Positions 43,242 to 52,034 of a stretch of DNA of 64,000 bases are shown here, one piece after another (position 1 is the stretch's first letter; each line of letters begins with the position of its first letter). The notes below the pieces were generated by a model that was given only the letters and a program-made list of their open reading frames with translations, searched no databases and had not been told where the DNA came from. Where the stretch lies: NCBI GenBank assembly GCA_017632935.1, contig JAGBQJ010000002.1:1-64000 (forward strand). The letters are read 5' to 3'. This DNA comes from Bacteroidales bacterium. GTDB lineage: Bacteria; Bacteroidota; Bacteroidia; Bacteroidales; F082. Both the position numbers and the translations under genes were made by a program.

Positions 43242-44390
43242 TTACAGTCTATGTACCAAACGGACAGCATGACCGTTATCAGGAGCCATATAAAAGCTTG
43301 CATTCATAGAATCATGAGTTTCATAATCTGTACCAAATCGCAAACTATATGTTGCGGCACTCGTGCTCATCGTTGACGCATTATAAGACCCATGCTCCAA
43401 AATCCTAGAAGTTAAAGTAATACTCGCACGCCAATTTCCATCACTGCCATTGCGCCAACCAGTAGCGGGCAAAAACACTGCGCCCCTCTCTTCCATCACT
43501 TTCCACTGATCCAACGTATATGTATTATCGCCGTAATTTGCATGATGTGACGCGGTTCCTGATCCTGCTGATTTCCAGCTATACGGATTGGTGAAATTAT
43601 CAGGGAGAAGCACCAAGCCAGGCATGTCATCTTCCATAGTACCCTCAGCAACACCCGTTATAGTAGCAAGTCCTACCTTTCCCTCATTATCACGGCTAAT
43701 CAAATATGACCATTCGGTATGGGTCAAAGACGTCCACCATCCGGTATTGCCAGGTTTTCCTGAATTGACGATATTGTTTACTCCCCATTCATGGTAACCA
43801 TTGTTAGAAGTGTACCAAGTATTAGTAGTTGTAGTTTGTGTCGGATAATTACCTGTACCCCAACCAAAAAGATCAATCCAGCCATCATAATCACCGGCGC
43901 CAATATTCTCGTTGTTAGACCTAGTTGCCGAGCTACCAGTTTCATCTCTCACCACATTTCCATGTTGGTTACTGGAATTATCAAAACCTCCGACAAAATC
44001 ATATTGGTGTTTAGCGAAACGCCATGTTTGAGCAGGACGAACATTATCACCAGAACCTACAGTAAGATGTGCATATTGCAGGTTACCTCTTGAGAACACC
44101 ACCTGGTTCGTTCCAGAAACTGAGAATGCTCCGCTGTGCCACACCAAGTCAATCTTGGCATCTTGGTAGAAGGCGTTGTTCACAACCTCTCCAGCCAATT
44201 TATAGGTACCGAAGAAGCCATAAGGATCGGAAGAAGCATTAAATGCCACGTCAAGGTTTTCCTGTGTCTTATTATAAGCATTCTCTCCAGTCTTGGGAGC
44301 AACAATGGCGTATCTCACTGCATCTGGTGTTTCTGTCGAGGCTATTTCATTAGCAGCAGGCATATACAACTTAATGGCTCCATCAAAATT
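43242..44390 (-). pseudogene. 5'-truncated gene for a FISUMP/DUF1566-like surface protein
   Basis: The frame carries blocks such as NQVVFSRGNLQYAHL, TWRFAKHQYDFVGG, DGWIDLFGWGTGNYP, GLVLLPDNF, ERGAVFLPATGW and GHAVRLVHRL. These are typical of large Bacteroidales surface proteins with this C-terminal domain. There is no signal peptide, and the N-terminal part fades at about 44390, where the divergent promoter of the FMN-binding gene begins. I read it as the last 380 codons of a longer gene that lost its front. The open frame to 44519 overlaps the neighbour and is not credible as a start. Confidence 0.6.
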
Positions 44391-44410
44391 TCGCGCATCC
44401 GTTTTTTCCG

Positions 44411-44418
44411 TACTTTTG
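44411..44418 (+). promoter_or_regulatory. -7 box TACTTTTG for the FMN-binding lipoprotein
   Basis: A TAnnTTTG element 26 nt before the first ATG at 44444. Confidence 0.6.
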
Positions 44419-44443
44419 CACAAACAACCGATGTAAAACTCAC

Positions 44444-44938
44444 ATGATGAATAGCATGAAAAAAACCTTGGGCGCGCTGCTGGCCGCTGGCGTTTTGGCC
44501 CTGTGCAGCTGTGGTCCACAACTGCCCGAACTCCCCGTGGAGAACGTCAAACCCTATTTCGCCGAGGCCGCCAAGACCAAGGCCATCGATACGGCCTTCT
44601 ACGAAGTCAAGGACGCCAAAGGCACCAAGCTGGGCTCGGTCCTGTATTCCTCGCCCTACTCCGACAACGTGAAGGGCTTCAACGGGCCTACACCTATATT
44701 AATAATAATGGACGCCGAGGATCGCATCCAGAACGTGGTCCTCTTGGACAACCAGGAGACGCCCTTCTACGCCCAACGCGTTGCAGACGGCGGCCTCTAT
44801 TCAGCTTGGAACGGCCTCACCGCCGAGGAAGCCCTCCGCAAGGAAGTGGATGCCGTCAGCGGGGCCACCTACACCTCCAACGGCGTGAAAAACAGCCTTG
44901 TCGCGAGACTGAAAGCCTACCGGAAACAGGTGAAATAA
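44444..44938 (+). CDS. FMN-binding lipoprotein (NqrC/RnfG-like domain)
   Basis: 164 residues with a lipoprotein signal (LLAAGVLALCSC) and an FMN-binding domain ending in VDAVSGATYTSNGVKNSL, where the Thr after SGAT would carry FMN through a phosphoester bond. The domain is that of NqrC, RnfG and NosR, but the lipid anchor and lack of nqr or rnf neighbours suggest a separate extracytoplasmic electron carrier. Starts at 44444, 44447 or 44456 are possible. A REP palindrome follows. Confidence 0.8.
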   Translation: MMNSMKKTLGALLAAGVLALCSCGPQLPELPVENVKPYFAEAAKTKAIDTAFYEVKDAKGTKLGSVLYSSPYSDNVKGFNGPTPILIIMDAEDRIQNVVLLDNQETPFYAQRVADGGLYSAWNGLTAEEALRKEVDAVSGATYTSNGVKNSLVARLKAYRKQVK

Positions 44939-44944
44939 TACCAT

Positions 44945-44972
44945 GTAGAGACGCGCCATGGCACGTCTCTAC
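44945..44972. repeat. REP-like palindrome
   Basis: Identical to the 28-bp palindrome at 25276-25303. It lies between the FMN-binding gene and the next gene. Confidence 0.85.
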
Positions 44973-45026
44973 AGGTTTTGGTATGGTATTTGTAATTTAT
45001 AGGTCAACATTAAAATGATATTAGCC

Positions 45027-45683
45027 ATGAAAAAGACCTTGTTAGCCCTGTGCCTCCTCATTGTGGTGTCGGTTTCGGCCGAGGCACAAATCCGTCCACA
45101 CCGTCCACAGCCCCATCCCAGAACGTTGGAGCAGTCCCGTGAGCGTCGCGCACCGCGCCTCTACGGCCTCGACGACTTCCGTTTCCACGTGTACGGCGAG
45201 CTCGGCAACAACGACTTCGGCGCCATCATCGCGCACGATATCCCCTATCACTTCAGCGTAGGCGGTATGGCGGAGTACCAGATCGGTCGCCTCACCAGCA
45301 TCGGCGTCGGCGCGGAGTTCTATTCGACCTACGGCGAGCACTGCGACCTGTTCCACAACATGCAGGAGACCTACCTCCACACGCTGCCCATCTACGCCAA
45401 CCTGAAACTCACGCTGCCTTATGCCGACATCAGCCCCTTCGTCGAAGGCCGCATCGGCTATTCCGTGCCCTTGGGCGCAGTGACCTGCAACGACCCTGAA
45501 GGCGTGCACCACTACAAATCCATGGGCTTGTACACGGGCGGCGCCGTGGGTATCAAGATCTACCGCGTCTACCTCAGCTGCGGCCTGTCGACCATCGACG
45601 TGGTGGACGCCGACTACGGCACCATCGGGCCCCGCATGGATGTCATCACGGATTATTACGTCAGGGTGGGGGTCGCGTTCTAA
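45027..45683 (+). CDS. Outer-membrane beta-barrel-like protein
   Basis: 218 residues with a signal peptide (MKKTLLALCLLIVVSVSAEAQ), a His/Pro/Arg-rich linker (IRPHRPQPHPRTLEQSRERR) and strands typical of small barrels (FRFHVYGELGNND, IGVGAEFYSTYG, ISPFVEGRIGYSVPLG, YYVRVGVAF). The C-terminal Phe fits outer-membrane insertion. Family not assigned. The frame opens at 45015, but the signal peptide starts at 45027. Confidence 0.7.
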   Translation: MKKTLLALCLLIVVSVSAEAQIRPHRPQPHPRTLEQSRERRAPRLYGLDDFRFHVYGELGNNDFGAIIAHDIPYHFSVGGMAEYQIGRLTSIGVGAEFYSTYGEHCDLFHNMQETYLHTLPIYANLKLTLPYADISPFVEGRIGYSVPLGAVTCNDPEGVHHYKSMGLYTGGAVGIKIYRVYLSCGLSTIDVVDADYGTIGPRMDVITDYYVRVGVAF

Positions 45684-45709
45684 TCTAAAAACAATATGGG
45701 ATATAATGG

Positions 45710-45737
45710 GTAGAGACGTGCCATGGCGCGTCTCTAC
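45710..45737. repeat. REP-like palindrome
   Basis: GTAGAGACGTGCCATGGCGC followed by GTCTCTAC, just beyond the rsmI stop. It could serve as a hairpin between convergent genes. Confidence 0.8.
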
Positions 45738-45744
45738 AATTTTT

Positions 45745-46455
45745 TTATTCTTCGGAATCGTCGTCTGGGGAGACGGTGCATGCACCGTCTCTACCTTCCA
45801 GAACAATGACGATTTCGCCTTTGATTTCCTTTTTGGAAAAATGTTCGATCACCTCGGACAGGGTGCCACGGGCGTTCTCCTCGTGGATTTTGGTCAGCTC
45901 GCGCGAGACGCAGACCTTCCTTTCAGTGCCACAGACCTCGGCCAGCTGCTGCAAGGTCTTCAGCAGGCGGAAAGGCGACTCGTAGAGGATGGTCGTGTAG
46001 GGATACTCGGCCACGGTCTGGAGCTTGGTCTGGCGGCCTTTCTTGTGCGGCAGGAAACCTTCGAAGATGAACTTCTCCGCCGGCAGTCCCGAGTTGACCA
46101 AGGCCGGCACGAAGGCCGTCGGGCCCGGCAGGCACTCCACCTCAATGCCCCGCTTGACGCACTCGCGCACCAAGAGGAAGCCTGGGTCGGAGATGGCGGG
46201 CGTGCCCGCATCGGTCACCAAGGCGAGGGTCTCCCCTGCCTCGATGCGTTCGGCGATGCGTTCCACCACCTGATGCTCGTTGCGGATATGGAAAGCCGTC
46301 ATCGGCTTGCTGATGTCGAGATGGCGCAGCAGGTTACCCGAGGTGCGCGTGTCCTCAGCGAGGATGCCGTCCACCTCCTTCAGCACACGGATGGCCCTCA
46401 AGGTGATGTCCTCAAGGTTGCCGATGGGCGTGGGCACAAGATAGAGCTTCGACAT
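45745..46455 (-). CDS. rsmI: 16S rRNA (cytidine-1402-2'-O)-methyltransferase
   Basis: A 236-residue tetrapyrrole-methylase-fold enzyme that methylates C1402 in the ribosomal P site. Motifs: LYLVPTPIGNLEDITLRAIR (residues 3-22), ALVTDAGTPAISDPG, CLPGPTAFVPALVNSGLP and FEGFLPHKKGRQ. The normal end would be near EIVIVLEG; the remaining 15 or so residues (RDGACTVSPDDDSEE) are encoded by a REP palindrome (45770-45794) plus flank. It is the downstream gene of the conserved hypothetical gene on the same strand. Confidence 0.93.
   Translation of the reverse strand: MSKLYLVPTPIGNLEDITLRAIRVLKEVDGILAEDTRTSGNLLRHLDISKPMTAFHIRNEHQVVERIAERIEAGETLALVTDAGTPAISDPGFLLVRECVKRGIEVECLPGPTAFVPALVNSGLPAEKFIFEGFLPHKKGRQTKLQTVAEYPYTTILYESPFRLLKTLQQLAEVCGTERKVCVSRELTKIHEENARGTLSEVIEHFSKKEIKGEIVIVLEGRDGACTVSPDDDSEE
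45770..45794. repeat. REP-like palindrome inside the rsmI 3' end
   Basis: GAGACGGTGCATGCACCGTC then TCTAC, the same as 42727-42751. It encodes the RDGACTVS tail of RsmI. Confidence 0.8.
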
Positions 46456-46463
46456 GGCCGCGA

Positions 46464-47495
46464 TTATTCAAACTTTCTGGTAATCAGGTCTTTGAGTTTT
46501 AGGTACGCCTCGTTGCTGCTGTTCCACTGCAATTCGATCTTCAGCTCGTTGAGGTAGATCATCGCGCCGTTCAAGGTCTTCAAGTCGTTGAGGTTTTCGA
46601 TGGACTTGTTGTATTTCTCCATGCTTCCTCCAAACAACTCATTGACAAACAAGAACTTGTCATTGATACCGATGACGGATTTCAGGTCGCGGACAGGGTT
46701 TTGTTGCAGCTTGGCGGCCAGGGAATTGTCCTCGCCCATCATCTTCTCGCCCAAGGTCTCGCCCGTCGAGAGTTCAAAACCGGTATCGTCTTGTTCGAAG
46801 AATCCCGACATGCCTCCCGAAGCCTGCTGCTCTATCTCCGCCTTCTCGGCCTTTCGTTCATCGTCCAGTCGAGGCATCACCAGCGGGTTGTCTTTCACCA
46901 GGTCCTCGCCATGCACACGGTCGCGCTCAGGGATGAGTTCTTCAGGCACAGCCTCCATCACGTGGACCAAACGGCCTTGCTCGTCCCTCTTGGTCTCAGG
47001 CGTTTTTTCCTCCTCGGGGATGTTCTCAAAGTGCAGGAAAATGCCGAAGTCGTCCGCCATAGGCTGGCTTTCGGGTTCCGGCTCAGGGGCGACTTTTTCC
47101 GCTTTTTCGGTGGGCGTGGCGAACTCCATCACGACAGGCGCTTCTGCGACAGGCGCAGGTTGTGGCTCAGGCTGGGGCTCTTCGACAACAGGCTGTTCCT
47201 CCACGACGGGCGCTTCGTCAGTGTTTTCGGCGGGCGCATCCTGCGTCATGCCGCCAAAGAGGCCTGCAAGGTCGTCGGCATCGAAAGGAAGGTCCTCGTC
47301 GAGGCTCTCGTCACCCACATTGATGGAGCAAAGTTGGTCGTAAAGGGTGTGCGTGCGGTTCATCAGCACGTCCAAATCGAGCAGCTCGAGGGGTTTTTCG
47401 TTTCTTAAAAGGTAGTTGACTTGTTGATATAACAAACTGATTTCCTGCTTGATAGAAATCAATGTTTCTTTTTGGCTCTCAAATTTGTCGTTCAT
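46464..47495 (-). CDS. Conserved hypothetical Bacteroidetes protein
   Basis: 343 residues. An N-terminal helical part (MNDKFESQKETLISIKQEIS, YQQVNYLL) is followed by a long low-complexity Glu/Pro/Ala/Val middle (about 85-150) and a conserved C-terminal domain (IGINDKFLFVNELFGGSMEK, YNKSIENLNDL, AYLKLKDLITRKFE). I know this C-terminal pattern from Bacteroidetes but no function for it. The frame stays open antisense through tdk to 48248; the start at 47495 fits the family and the divergent tdk. Confidence 0.75.
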   Translation of the reverse strand: MNDKFESQKETLISIKQEISLLYQQVNYLLRNEKPLELLDLDVLMNRTHTLYDQLCSINVGDESLDEDLPFDADDLAGLFGGMTQDAPAENTDEAPVVEEQPVVEEPQPEPQPAPVAEAPVVMEFATPTEKAEKVAPEPEPESQPMADDFGIFLHFENIPEEEKTPETKRDEQGRLVHVMEAVPEELIPERDRVHGEDLVKDNPLVMPRLDDERKAEKAEIEQQASGGMSGFFEQDDTGFELSTGETLGEKMMGEDNSLAAKLQQNPVRDLKSVIGINDKFLFVNELFGGSMEKYNKSIENLNDLKTLNGAMIYLNELKIELQWNSSNEAYLKLKDLITRKFE

Positions 47496-47529
47496 ATAGG
47501 ATTTATCTTTATTTTTGCGATTGTGACAT

Positions 47530-47554
47530 GAGACGCAAGATTTTGCGTCTCTAC
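47530..47554. repeat. REP-like palindrome, AT-centred variant
   Basis: GAGACGCAAGATTTTGCGTC then TCTAC, between the divergent hypothetical gene and tdk. Confidence 0.75.
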
Positions 47555-47600
47555 AATGAAATGAGGGTGCTAAATTACAAATATTCCTACAATCATCGTT

Positions 47601-48191
47601 ATGTTTCTGGAAAAAGATTCTCACAACAAGTCGCAAGGCTGGATTGAAGTGATTTGCGGCTCCATGTTTTCGGGTAAGACGGAGGAGTTGATCCGCCGTT
47701 TGAAACGCGCCAAGATCGCCAAGTTGAAGGTGGAGATTTTCAAGCCGGGCGTCGACACGCGCTATAGCGAGGAGGACGTGGTGTCGCACAATGCCACGGC
47801 CTTGCATTCCATTCCTGTGGAGAGTGCCAGTGAGATTCTTTTCTATGCCAACGACGTGGACGTCATCGGCATCGACGAGGCCCAATTCCTTGACGATGAG
47901 CTGCCTAACGTCTGTGAGCAGCTGGCCAACCAGGGCGTGCGCGTCATCATCGCGGGTTTGGACATGGACTTCATGGGCAAGCCTTTCGGCCCCATGCCGA
48001 AGCTGATGGCCATTGCAGAAGACGTCACCAAGGTACACGCCATCTGCGTGCGTTGCGGCAGTCCGGCGCAATTCTCGCACCGCACCATTGCGGGTGACAA
48101 ATTGGTGGTATTGGGAGAAACGGAGAGCTATGAGCCGCTGTGCAGGGCTTGTTATCTTAAGGCTCGGGAAGAACGCGAGCAGAATCCATAG
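47601..48191 (+). CDS. tdk: Thymidine kinase
   Basis: 196 residues, type II thymidine kinase. P-loop [20 protein letters not shown] (residues 18-37), [35 protein letters not shown] and the zinc-binding [13 protein letters not shown] with a second CRAC. It salvages thymidine to dTMP. A longer antisense frame covers it but is not coding. Confidence 0.96.
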   Translation: MFLEKDSHNKSQGWIEVICGSMFSGKTEELIRRLKRAKIAKLKVEIFKPGVDTRYSEEDVVSHNATALHSIPVESASEILFYANDVDVIGIDEAQFLDDELPNVCEQLANQGVRVIIAGLDMDFMGKPFGPMPKLMAIAEDVTKVHAICVRCGSPAQFSHRTIAGDKLVVLGETESYEPLCRACYLKAREEREQNP

Positions 48192-48302
48192 TTTCCTTGG
48201 CTTGTTTTTTCGGTTCGCGGCGGCAATCCCAAAAATCCACGACTTCAATCACATCCGTAATGCAATTCTTCAGCAGCTGTAAATGTGGATACTCCCTCCC
48301 CT
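48157..48302 (-). pseudogene. C-terminal relic of a RelE/ParE-like toxin
   Basis: In a frame offset from the antitoxin gene, the minus strand reads EYPHLQLLKNCITDVIEVVD then FWDCRREPKKQAKE and stops within the tdk 3' end. The VIEVVDFWDCRREP block matches the end of RelE/ParE-type toxins. The front half is missing, so the toxin is dead and the antitoxin is probably an orphan. Confidence 0.5.
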
Positions 48303-48445
48303 TCCATTTCAAATTCCTCATCTAATTCACGCAGCACATCCTCAATATCCGTATAATTGCCCAAGGCAATTTGTCTCCGACCTTCTTCAGCTCTTTCCAA
48401 AAGTTCCTTGACGGTATAAGGTTCCAAGTTTTCTTCTGCTTTCAT
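48245..48445 (-). CDS. Orphan antitoxin-like small protein
   Basis: 66 residues from the ATG at 48445: YTVKELLERAEEGRRQIALG then NYTDIEDVLRELDEEFEME, a helical antitoxin pattern. The final 15 residues read through into the deleted toxin region. The upstream sequence AAAGGAGGTGATATG is a near-perfect Shine-Dalgarno, rare in this phylum, and a TATCTTTG box (48472-48479) precedes it. Both hint at acquisition with a mobile module. Confidence 0.65.
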   Translation of the reverse strand: MKAEENLEPYTVKELLERAEEGRRQIALGNYTDIEDVLRELDEEFEMEGEGVSTFTAAEELHYGCD

Positions 48446-48471
48446 ATCACCTCCTTTATTCAATAGGACTA

Positions 48472-48479
48472 CAAAGATA
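48472..48479 (-). promoter_or_regulatory. -7 box TATCTTTG for the antitoxin gene
   Basis: A minus-strand TAnnTTTG element 26 nt before the ATG, followed by the strong GGAGGTGAT ribosome-binding site. Confidence 0.6.
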
Positions 48480-48535
48480 AAGATATTTTTCGAAAACTCT
48501 TGTTTTTCAAGCCAAACTTTCAACTCATTTACAAG

Positions 48536-49960
48536 TCATTTCCCTCGCCCTTGAATAACAATCAACACCGTGTAAATCAGAATCTTGATATCCAAAGCGA
48601 GGTTTACGTTCTCGATGTAGAGCACATCGTATTTCAGGCGCTCGATCATCTCATCGACGTTTTCGGCATAACCATATTTCACCTCGCCCCAACTGGTGAT
48701 GCCAGGCTTCACCTTAAGCAGCAGGCGGTAATAGGGCGCCCTTTCCATGATCTTGTCGATAAAATACTGCCGCTCGGGACGATAACCCACCAGCGACATG
48801 TCGCCTTTCAGCACGGTCCAGAACTGGGGGATTTCATCGAGGCGCACCTTACGCATGAACTTGCCGAACTTGGTTATACGCGGGTCGTCATCGCTCGACA
48901 GCTGCGGCGTGCCACTCGACTCGGCGTCCACCTTCATGCTGCGGAACTTGGCCATCTTGAAAGGCTTGCCACCCTTGCCGATGCGTTCCTGCGCATAGAA
49001 GACGGGACCTTTGGAAGTGGCTTTCACGATGATGGCGCAAAGCAAGAACACCGGCGACAGGATCACGAGAGCCAATACCGAGGCCACGATGTCGAAAGCG
49101 CGCTTCACCACCCTTTGCCACACGGGCATCAGCTCGGGCGTGACCTGCACCAAAGGCGCCTGCCAGATGGCCGACTGCTTGACGGTGCCGAAGACCAAGT
49201 CCTGCATGGCGGGAATGATCTTCACGTTGGCGTTGGTCGTGTCGACCACCGAGAGCAGCACCTTCATCGTCTCCACCTCGGAACGCTCGATGGCGATGAT
49301 GACTTCTTCCACATTGTGTTCCTTCACAATCTGCTCAATCTCGCGATACGAGCCGAGGCGCGGTAGATACTCCGCCAGTTTGTATTCCGTCTTGTCGTAC
49401 ACATTGAGGAAACCGATCAGTCGGCGACCCGAAGGCTTCACCTCCTCCTCAATCTCCTTGAAGATGGCGCAGGCGTTGTCGTTGCTGCCCACGATGAGCG
49501 TGTTGAAGCCAATCTTTTTGCTTCGTATGCGATAAATCACCGTCGTGGTGATGATCAGACGCGGGATGTAGGTGATGACAAATTGAAGCGTAAATAACGC
49601 GATAAACGACTGATAATAAGACTTGTACGAAACAACTTCGTCATCAAGGATGACCACAAAGAAAAGGACGATGACACCTAGCAAAGTGATGAAAAACGTC
49701 TGTCCCAGCTCTTTCAATCTTGACTTCTGGTATACTTTCTCGTAGGCACCCGTCACGGCATGAAGGATAAGCCAGCAAATGGGGATGATGGCCACACCCA
49801 GCCAGAAGCTCGGCGTGTTGAAGGAATTCGTGATGCGGTCCCAATAGTTGATGTAAAGGTCTTCGTGCGCCTTGCGGAAGAAATAAAACAAGGTCCACGC
49901 CAGAATGGAAGCCAACCAATCGACGATGAAATAAAGCGATGCCAGCCTTTTCTTGTTCAT
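48536..49960 (-). CDS. Polyprenyl-phosphate sugar-1-phosphate transferase (WcaJ-like)
   Basis: 474 residues: four N-terminal membrane helices, a CoA-binding-like domain (about 140-270, TLIVGSNDNACAIFKEIEEE), another helix (about 290-310, FDIVASVLALVILSPVFLLC) and the bacterial sugar transferase domain (KMAKFRSMKVDAE, RKVRLDEIPQFWTVLKGDMS, LVGYRPER, KPGITSW). It would load the first sugar on undecaprenyl phosphate for capsule or exopolysaccharide. It overlaps the upstream lipoprotein stop (ATGA) as last gene of a three-gene operon. Confidence 0.92.
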   Translation of the reverse strand: MNKKRLASLYFIVDWLASILAWTLFYFFRKAHEDLYINYWDRITNSFNTPSFWLGVAIIPICWLILHAVTGAYEKVYQKSRLKELGQTFFITLLGVIVLFFVVILDDEVVSYKSYYQSFIALFTLQFVITYIPRLIITTTVIYRIRSKKIGFNTLIVGSNDNACAIFKEIEEEVKPSGRRLIGFLNVYDKTEYKLAEYLPRLGSYREIEQIVKEHNVEEVIIAIERSEVETMKVLLSVVDTTNANVKIIPAMQDLVFGTVKQSAIWQAPLVQVTPELMPVWQRVVKRAFDIVASVLALVILSPVFLLCAIIVKATSKGPVFYAQERIGKGGKPFKMAKFRSMKVDAESSGTPQLSSDDDPRITKFGKFMRKVRLDEIPQFWTVLKGDMSLVGYRPERQYFIDKIMERAPYYRLLLKVKPGITSWGEVKYGYAENVDEMIERLKYDVLYIENVNLALDIKILIYTVLIVIQGRGK

Positions 49961-50919
49961 AGGTTACGATAGAGCAGTTTCAGGTTATCGAAATAATAGT
50001 AACGCGGCTCGTTGATGGGATGGTAGATGTTCCCGTAGAGGATATCCTGGTCGGTGGTCAGGTCGGAAGTGAGGTAGACTTTGAAATAGTTGGCCGTCAC
50101 GTTATTGTTCATCGTCGGGCCGATGTTGATGTAGATCTTGTTCCAACGCTGCGGCCTGTCATGTTGCTTGTCGGTAGGCGTCACTTTCACCAAGGGCATC
50201 GACTCCAGTTGATAGTTCTTATAACACTGAACACCGACGAAGAACGTGTCGTTGCAGCAGTAGTCCATCTCCAGCAAGCAATACACGCCGTTAGTGCCTT
50301 TGTAGAAGTCGAATTCGTCGGCAGTGGCGACGGTGAAGTCCATCGTGTCGGGTGGTAGCTCCACCTTGCCCGAGAAGAACGAATTGGCCGAATGCCAAGC
50401 CCCGTTGCCGGTGAAGCGCACCATGCTCGTGTCGCTAGTGGCGGTGGGCAACATGGAGCTGGTGTTCTCGAAGTCCTCCATCCAAGCCACGTTGACGCCT
50501 TCGCCGATGGGATAATAGCTGAGCACGGGACTCAAGTTGACGATGCTATCCTCAACGAGATTCAGGTTTTGGTAGATGCGAGGCATGTAGAAAGGATAAT
50601 CGTCGCGCGAGGCCCCAATGCCATTCACCTTGATGCCGCCATAGATGGCCACCTTGTGCGGGCCTTTTTTCAAGATCGGGAAGGTGCTCGGAAGCTCGAA
50701 GGCACCGATGGGGTTGTCGTCGACATACACCCAAGCGTCGGTGATTTTGCTTGAGGGGGCGCCATACACGAAATAATCCGTCAGCGAATCCACCTCAATG
50801 GACTCGATATGAATGTAGGAAGGCACCGTCTGCGAGCCTTCGAACTTGTTGCATGAAGTGGCTGTCATGGCGAGGAAAAGGAGACCCAGCATGACAGAAA
50901 AGATAGAATTCCTTGTCAT
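49957..50919 (-). CDS. Hypothetical lipoprotein of the sugar-transferase operon
   Basis: 320 residues with a lipoprotein signal (MLGLLFLAMTATSC). The mature part is beta-rich (HIESIEVDS, YFVYGAPSSKITDAWVYVDD, GPHKVAIYGGIKVNGIGAS) and unassigned. The frame is open to 50955; the signal peptide sets the start at 50919. Translationally coupled to the sugar transferase, which suggests a surface-polysaccharide role (inference). Confidence 0.75.
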   Translation of the reverse strand: MTRNSIFSVMLGLLFLAMTATSCNKFEGSQTVPSYIHIESIEVDSLTDYFVYGAPSSKITDAWVYVDDNPIGAFELPSTFPILKKGPHKVAIYGGIKVNGIGASRDDYPFYMPRIYQNLNLVEDSIVNLSPVLSYYPIGEGVNVAWMEDFENTSSMLPTATSDTSMVRFTGNGAWHSANSFFSGKVELPPDTMDFTVATADEFDFYKGTNGVYCLLEMDYCCNDTFFVGVQCYKNYQLESMPLVKVTPTDKQHDRPQRWNKIYINIGPTMNNNVTANYFKVYLTSDLTTDQDILYGNIYHPINEPRYYYFDNLKLLYRNL

Positions 50920-50976
50920 AGAACTATATTTAATAAGGTAACGACGCGGCATCATGAATATTGTCTCAAACGGGTT

Positions 50977-51963
50977 TTATTTCTGCACCTTGGCGATGGC
51001 CTCATCCACGGCCGTCAGGATGCGGTAAGCCAGCTTCAGAACATTGATGCCGTCGTCGATGGTGACGGTGGGCGTAGTGTTGTGAATGATAGCGTCATAG
51101 AAGCTTTCCAGCTCCGTCTTGATGGCGTTGATGGGGTGGATTTCAGGTCGCTCGAAGGTGATTTGCTTCTCGGTGCCGTCGCCCAAGGTGATGGTTGCTG
51201 ACAGCGGGTTGGTCTCATCCACTTCGTCGTTGATGCGGAAAATCTCCGTCACCTTGTCCAAGAAATCGACAGTGATATAGGCTCCCTTTTGGAAGATGCG
51301 GGTCTTGCGCATGTTCTTCATCGACAGACGCGATGCGGTGAGGTTGGCCACCGTGCCGTTCTCAAACTCGATGCGCACGTTGGTGATGTCGGGCGTCGGG
51401 CTGACGATGCTCACACCGCTCGCGCTGATATGCGCCACTGGCGACTTGACGATGGTGAGCAGGATGTCGAGGTCGTGTACCATCAGGTCAAGCACGACAG
51501 GCACGTCGGTGCCACGGGGGTTAAAGAGTGCCAAGCGATGCGCCTCGATGAAAAGGGGCTCTTGGATGAAAGGCTCGGCGGCAACGAAGGCCGGGTTGAA
51601 TCGCTCCACATGCCCCACCTGAACTTTCACGCCAGCCTCATCGGCTAGCTTTTTCAAGGCATTGGCTTCCTCGGGTGTGGCCACGATGGGTTTCTCGATG
51701 AAAACATGCTTGCGCTTCTGCAAGGCCTTGGAGGCACATTCGAAGTGGCGGATGGTAGGCGTGACGATGTCGACCACATCCACGGCATCGATCAATGCGT
51801 CAATGGAGTCGAAGCACTTCACGTTCATCTCGGCTTCTACTTGTCGCGCTGTCTCCATGGCGGGATCAAAAAAACCGACCAAATCGTACTTCTCTATCTG
51901 CTTGATGCAGTTCAAGTGGATTTTGCCCAAATGGCCTGCACCTAAAACACCTATTCTCAGCAT
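50977..51963 (-). CDS. Gfo/Idh/MocA-family oxidoreductase
   Basis: A 328-residue NAD(P)-dependent enzyme. Rossmann start LRIGVLGAGHLGKIHLNCI (residues 2-20), IEKPIVATPEEAN with the EKP motif, VGHVERFNPAF and HDLDILLTIV. First gene of the operon with the lipoprotein and WcaJ-like transferase, so sugar-nucleotide modification is plausible. A minus-strand TATTTTTG box (51979-51986) lies 15 nt upstream. Confidence 0.9.
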   Translation of the reverse strand: MLRIGVLGAGHLGKIHLNCIKQIEKYDLVGFFDPAMETARQVEAEMNVKCFDSIDALIDAVDVVDIVTPTIRHFECASKALQKRKHVFIEKPIVATPEEANALKKLADEAGVKVQVGHVERFNPAFVAAEPFIQEPLFIEAHRLALFNPRGTDVPVVLDLMVHDLDILLTIVKSPVAHISASGVSIVSPTPDITNVRIEFENGTVANLTASRLSMKNMRKTRIFQKGAYITVDFLDKVTEIFRINDEVDETNPLSATITLGDGTEKQITFERPEIHPINAIKTELESFYDAIIHNTTPTVTIDDGINVLKLAYRILTAVDEAIAKVQK

Positions 51964-51978
51964 ATTTCAAAATTTCGG

Positions 51979-51986
51979 CAAAAATA
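51979..51986 (-). promoter_or_regulatory. -7 box TATTTTTG for the oxidoreductase operon
   Basis: A minus-strand TAnnTTTG element with the start codon 15 nt downstream. Confidence 0.65.
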
Positions 51987-52034
51987 GTGTTTTTTATCAT
52001 TTCATAGCGTCAGATTTTAGCGTAATTTCGCAGC

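Noticed and set aside
47496-48248. Long open frame antisense to tdk, joined to the hypothetical protein at 46464
   Set aside because: It covers a clear thymidine kinase on the other strand; the conserved protein starts at 47495. It is a codon-bias shadow.
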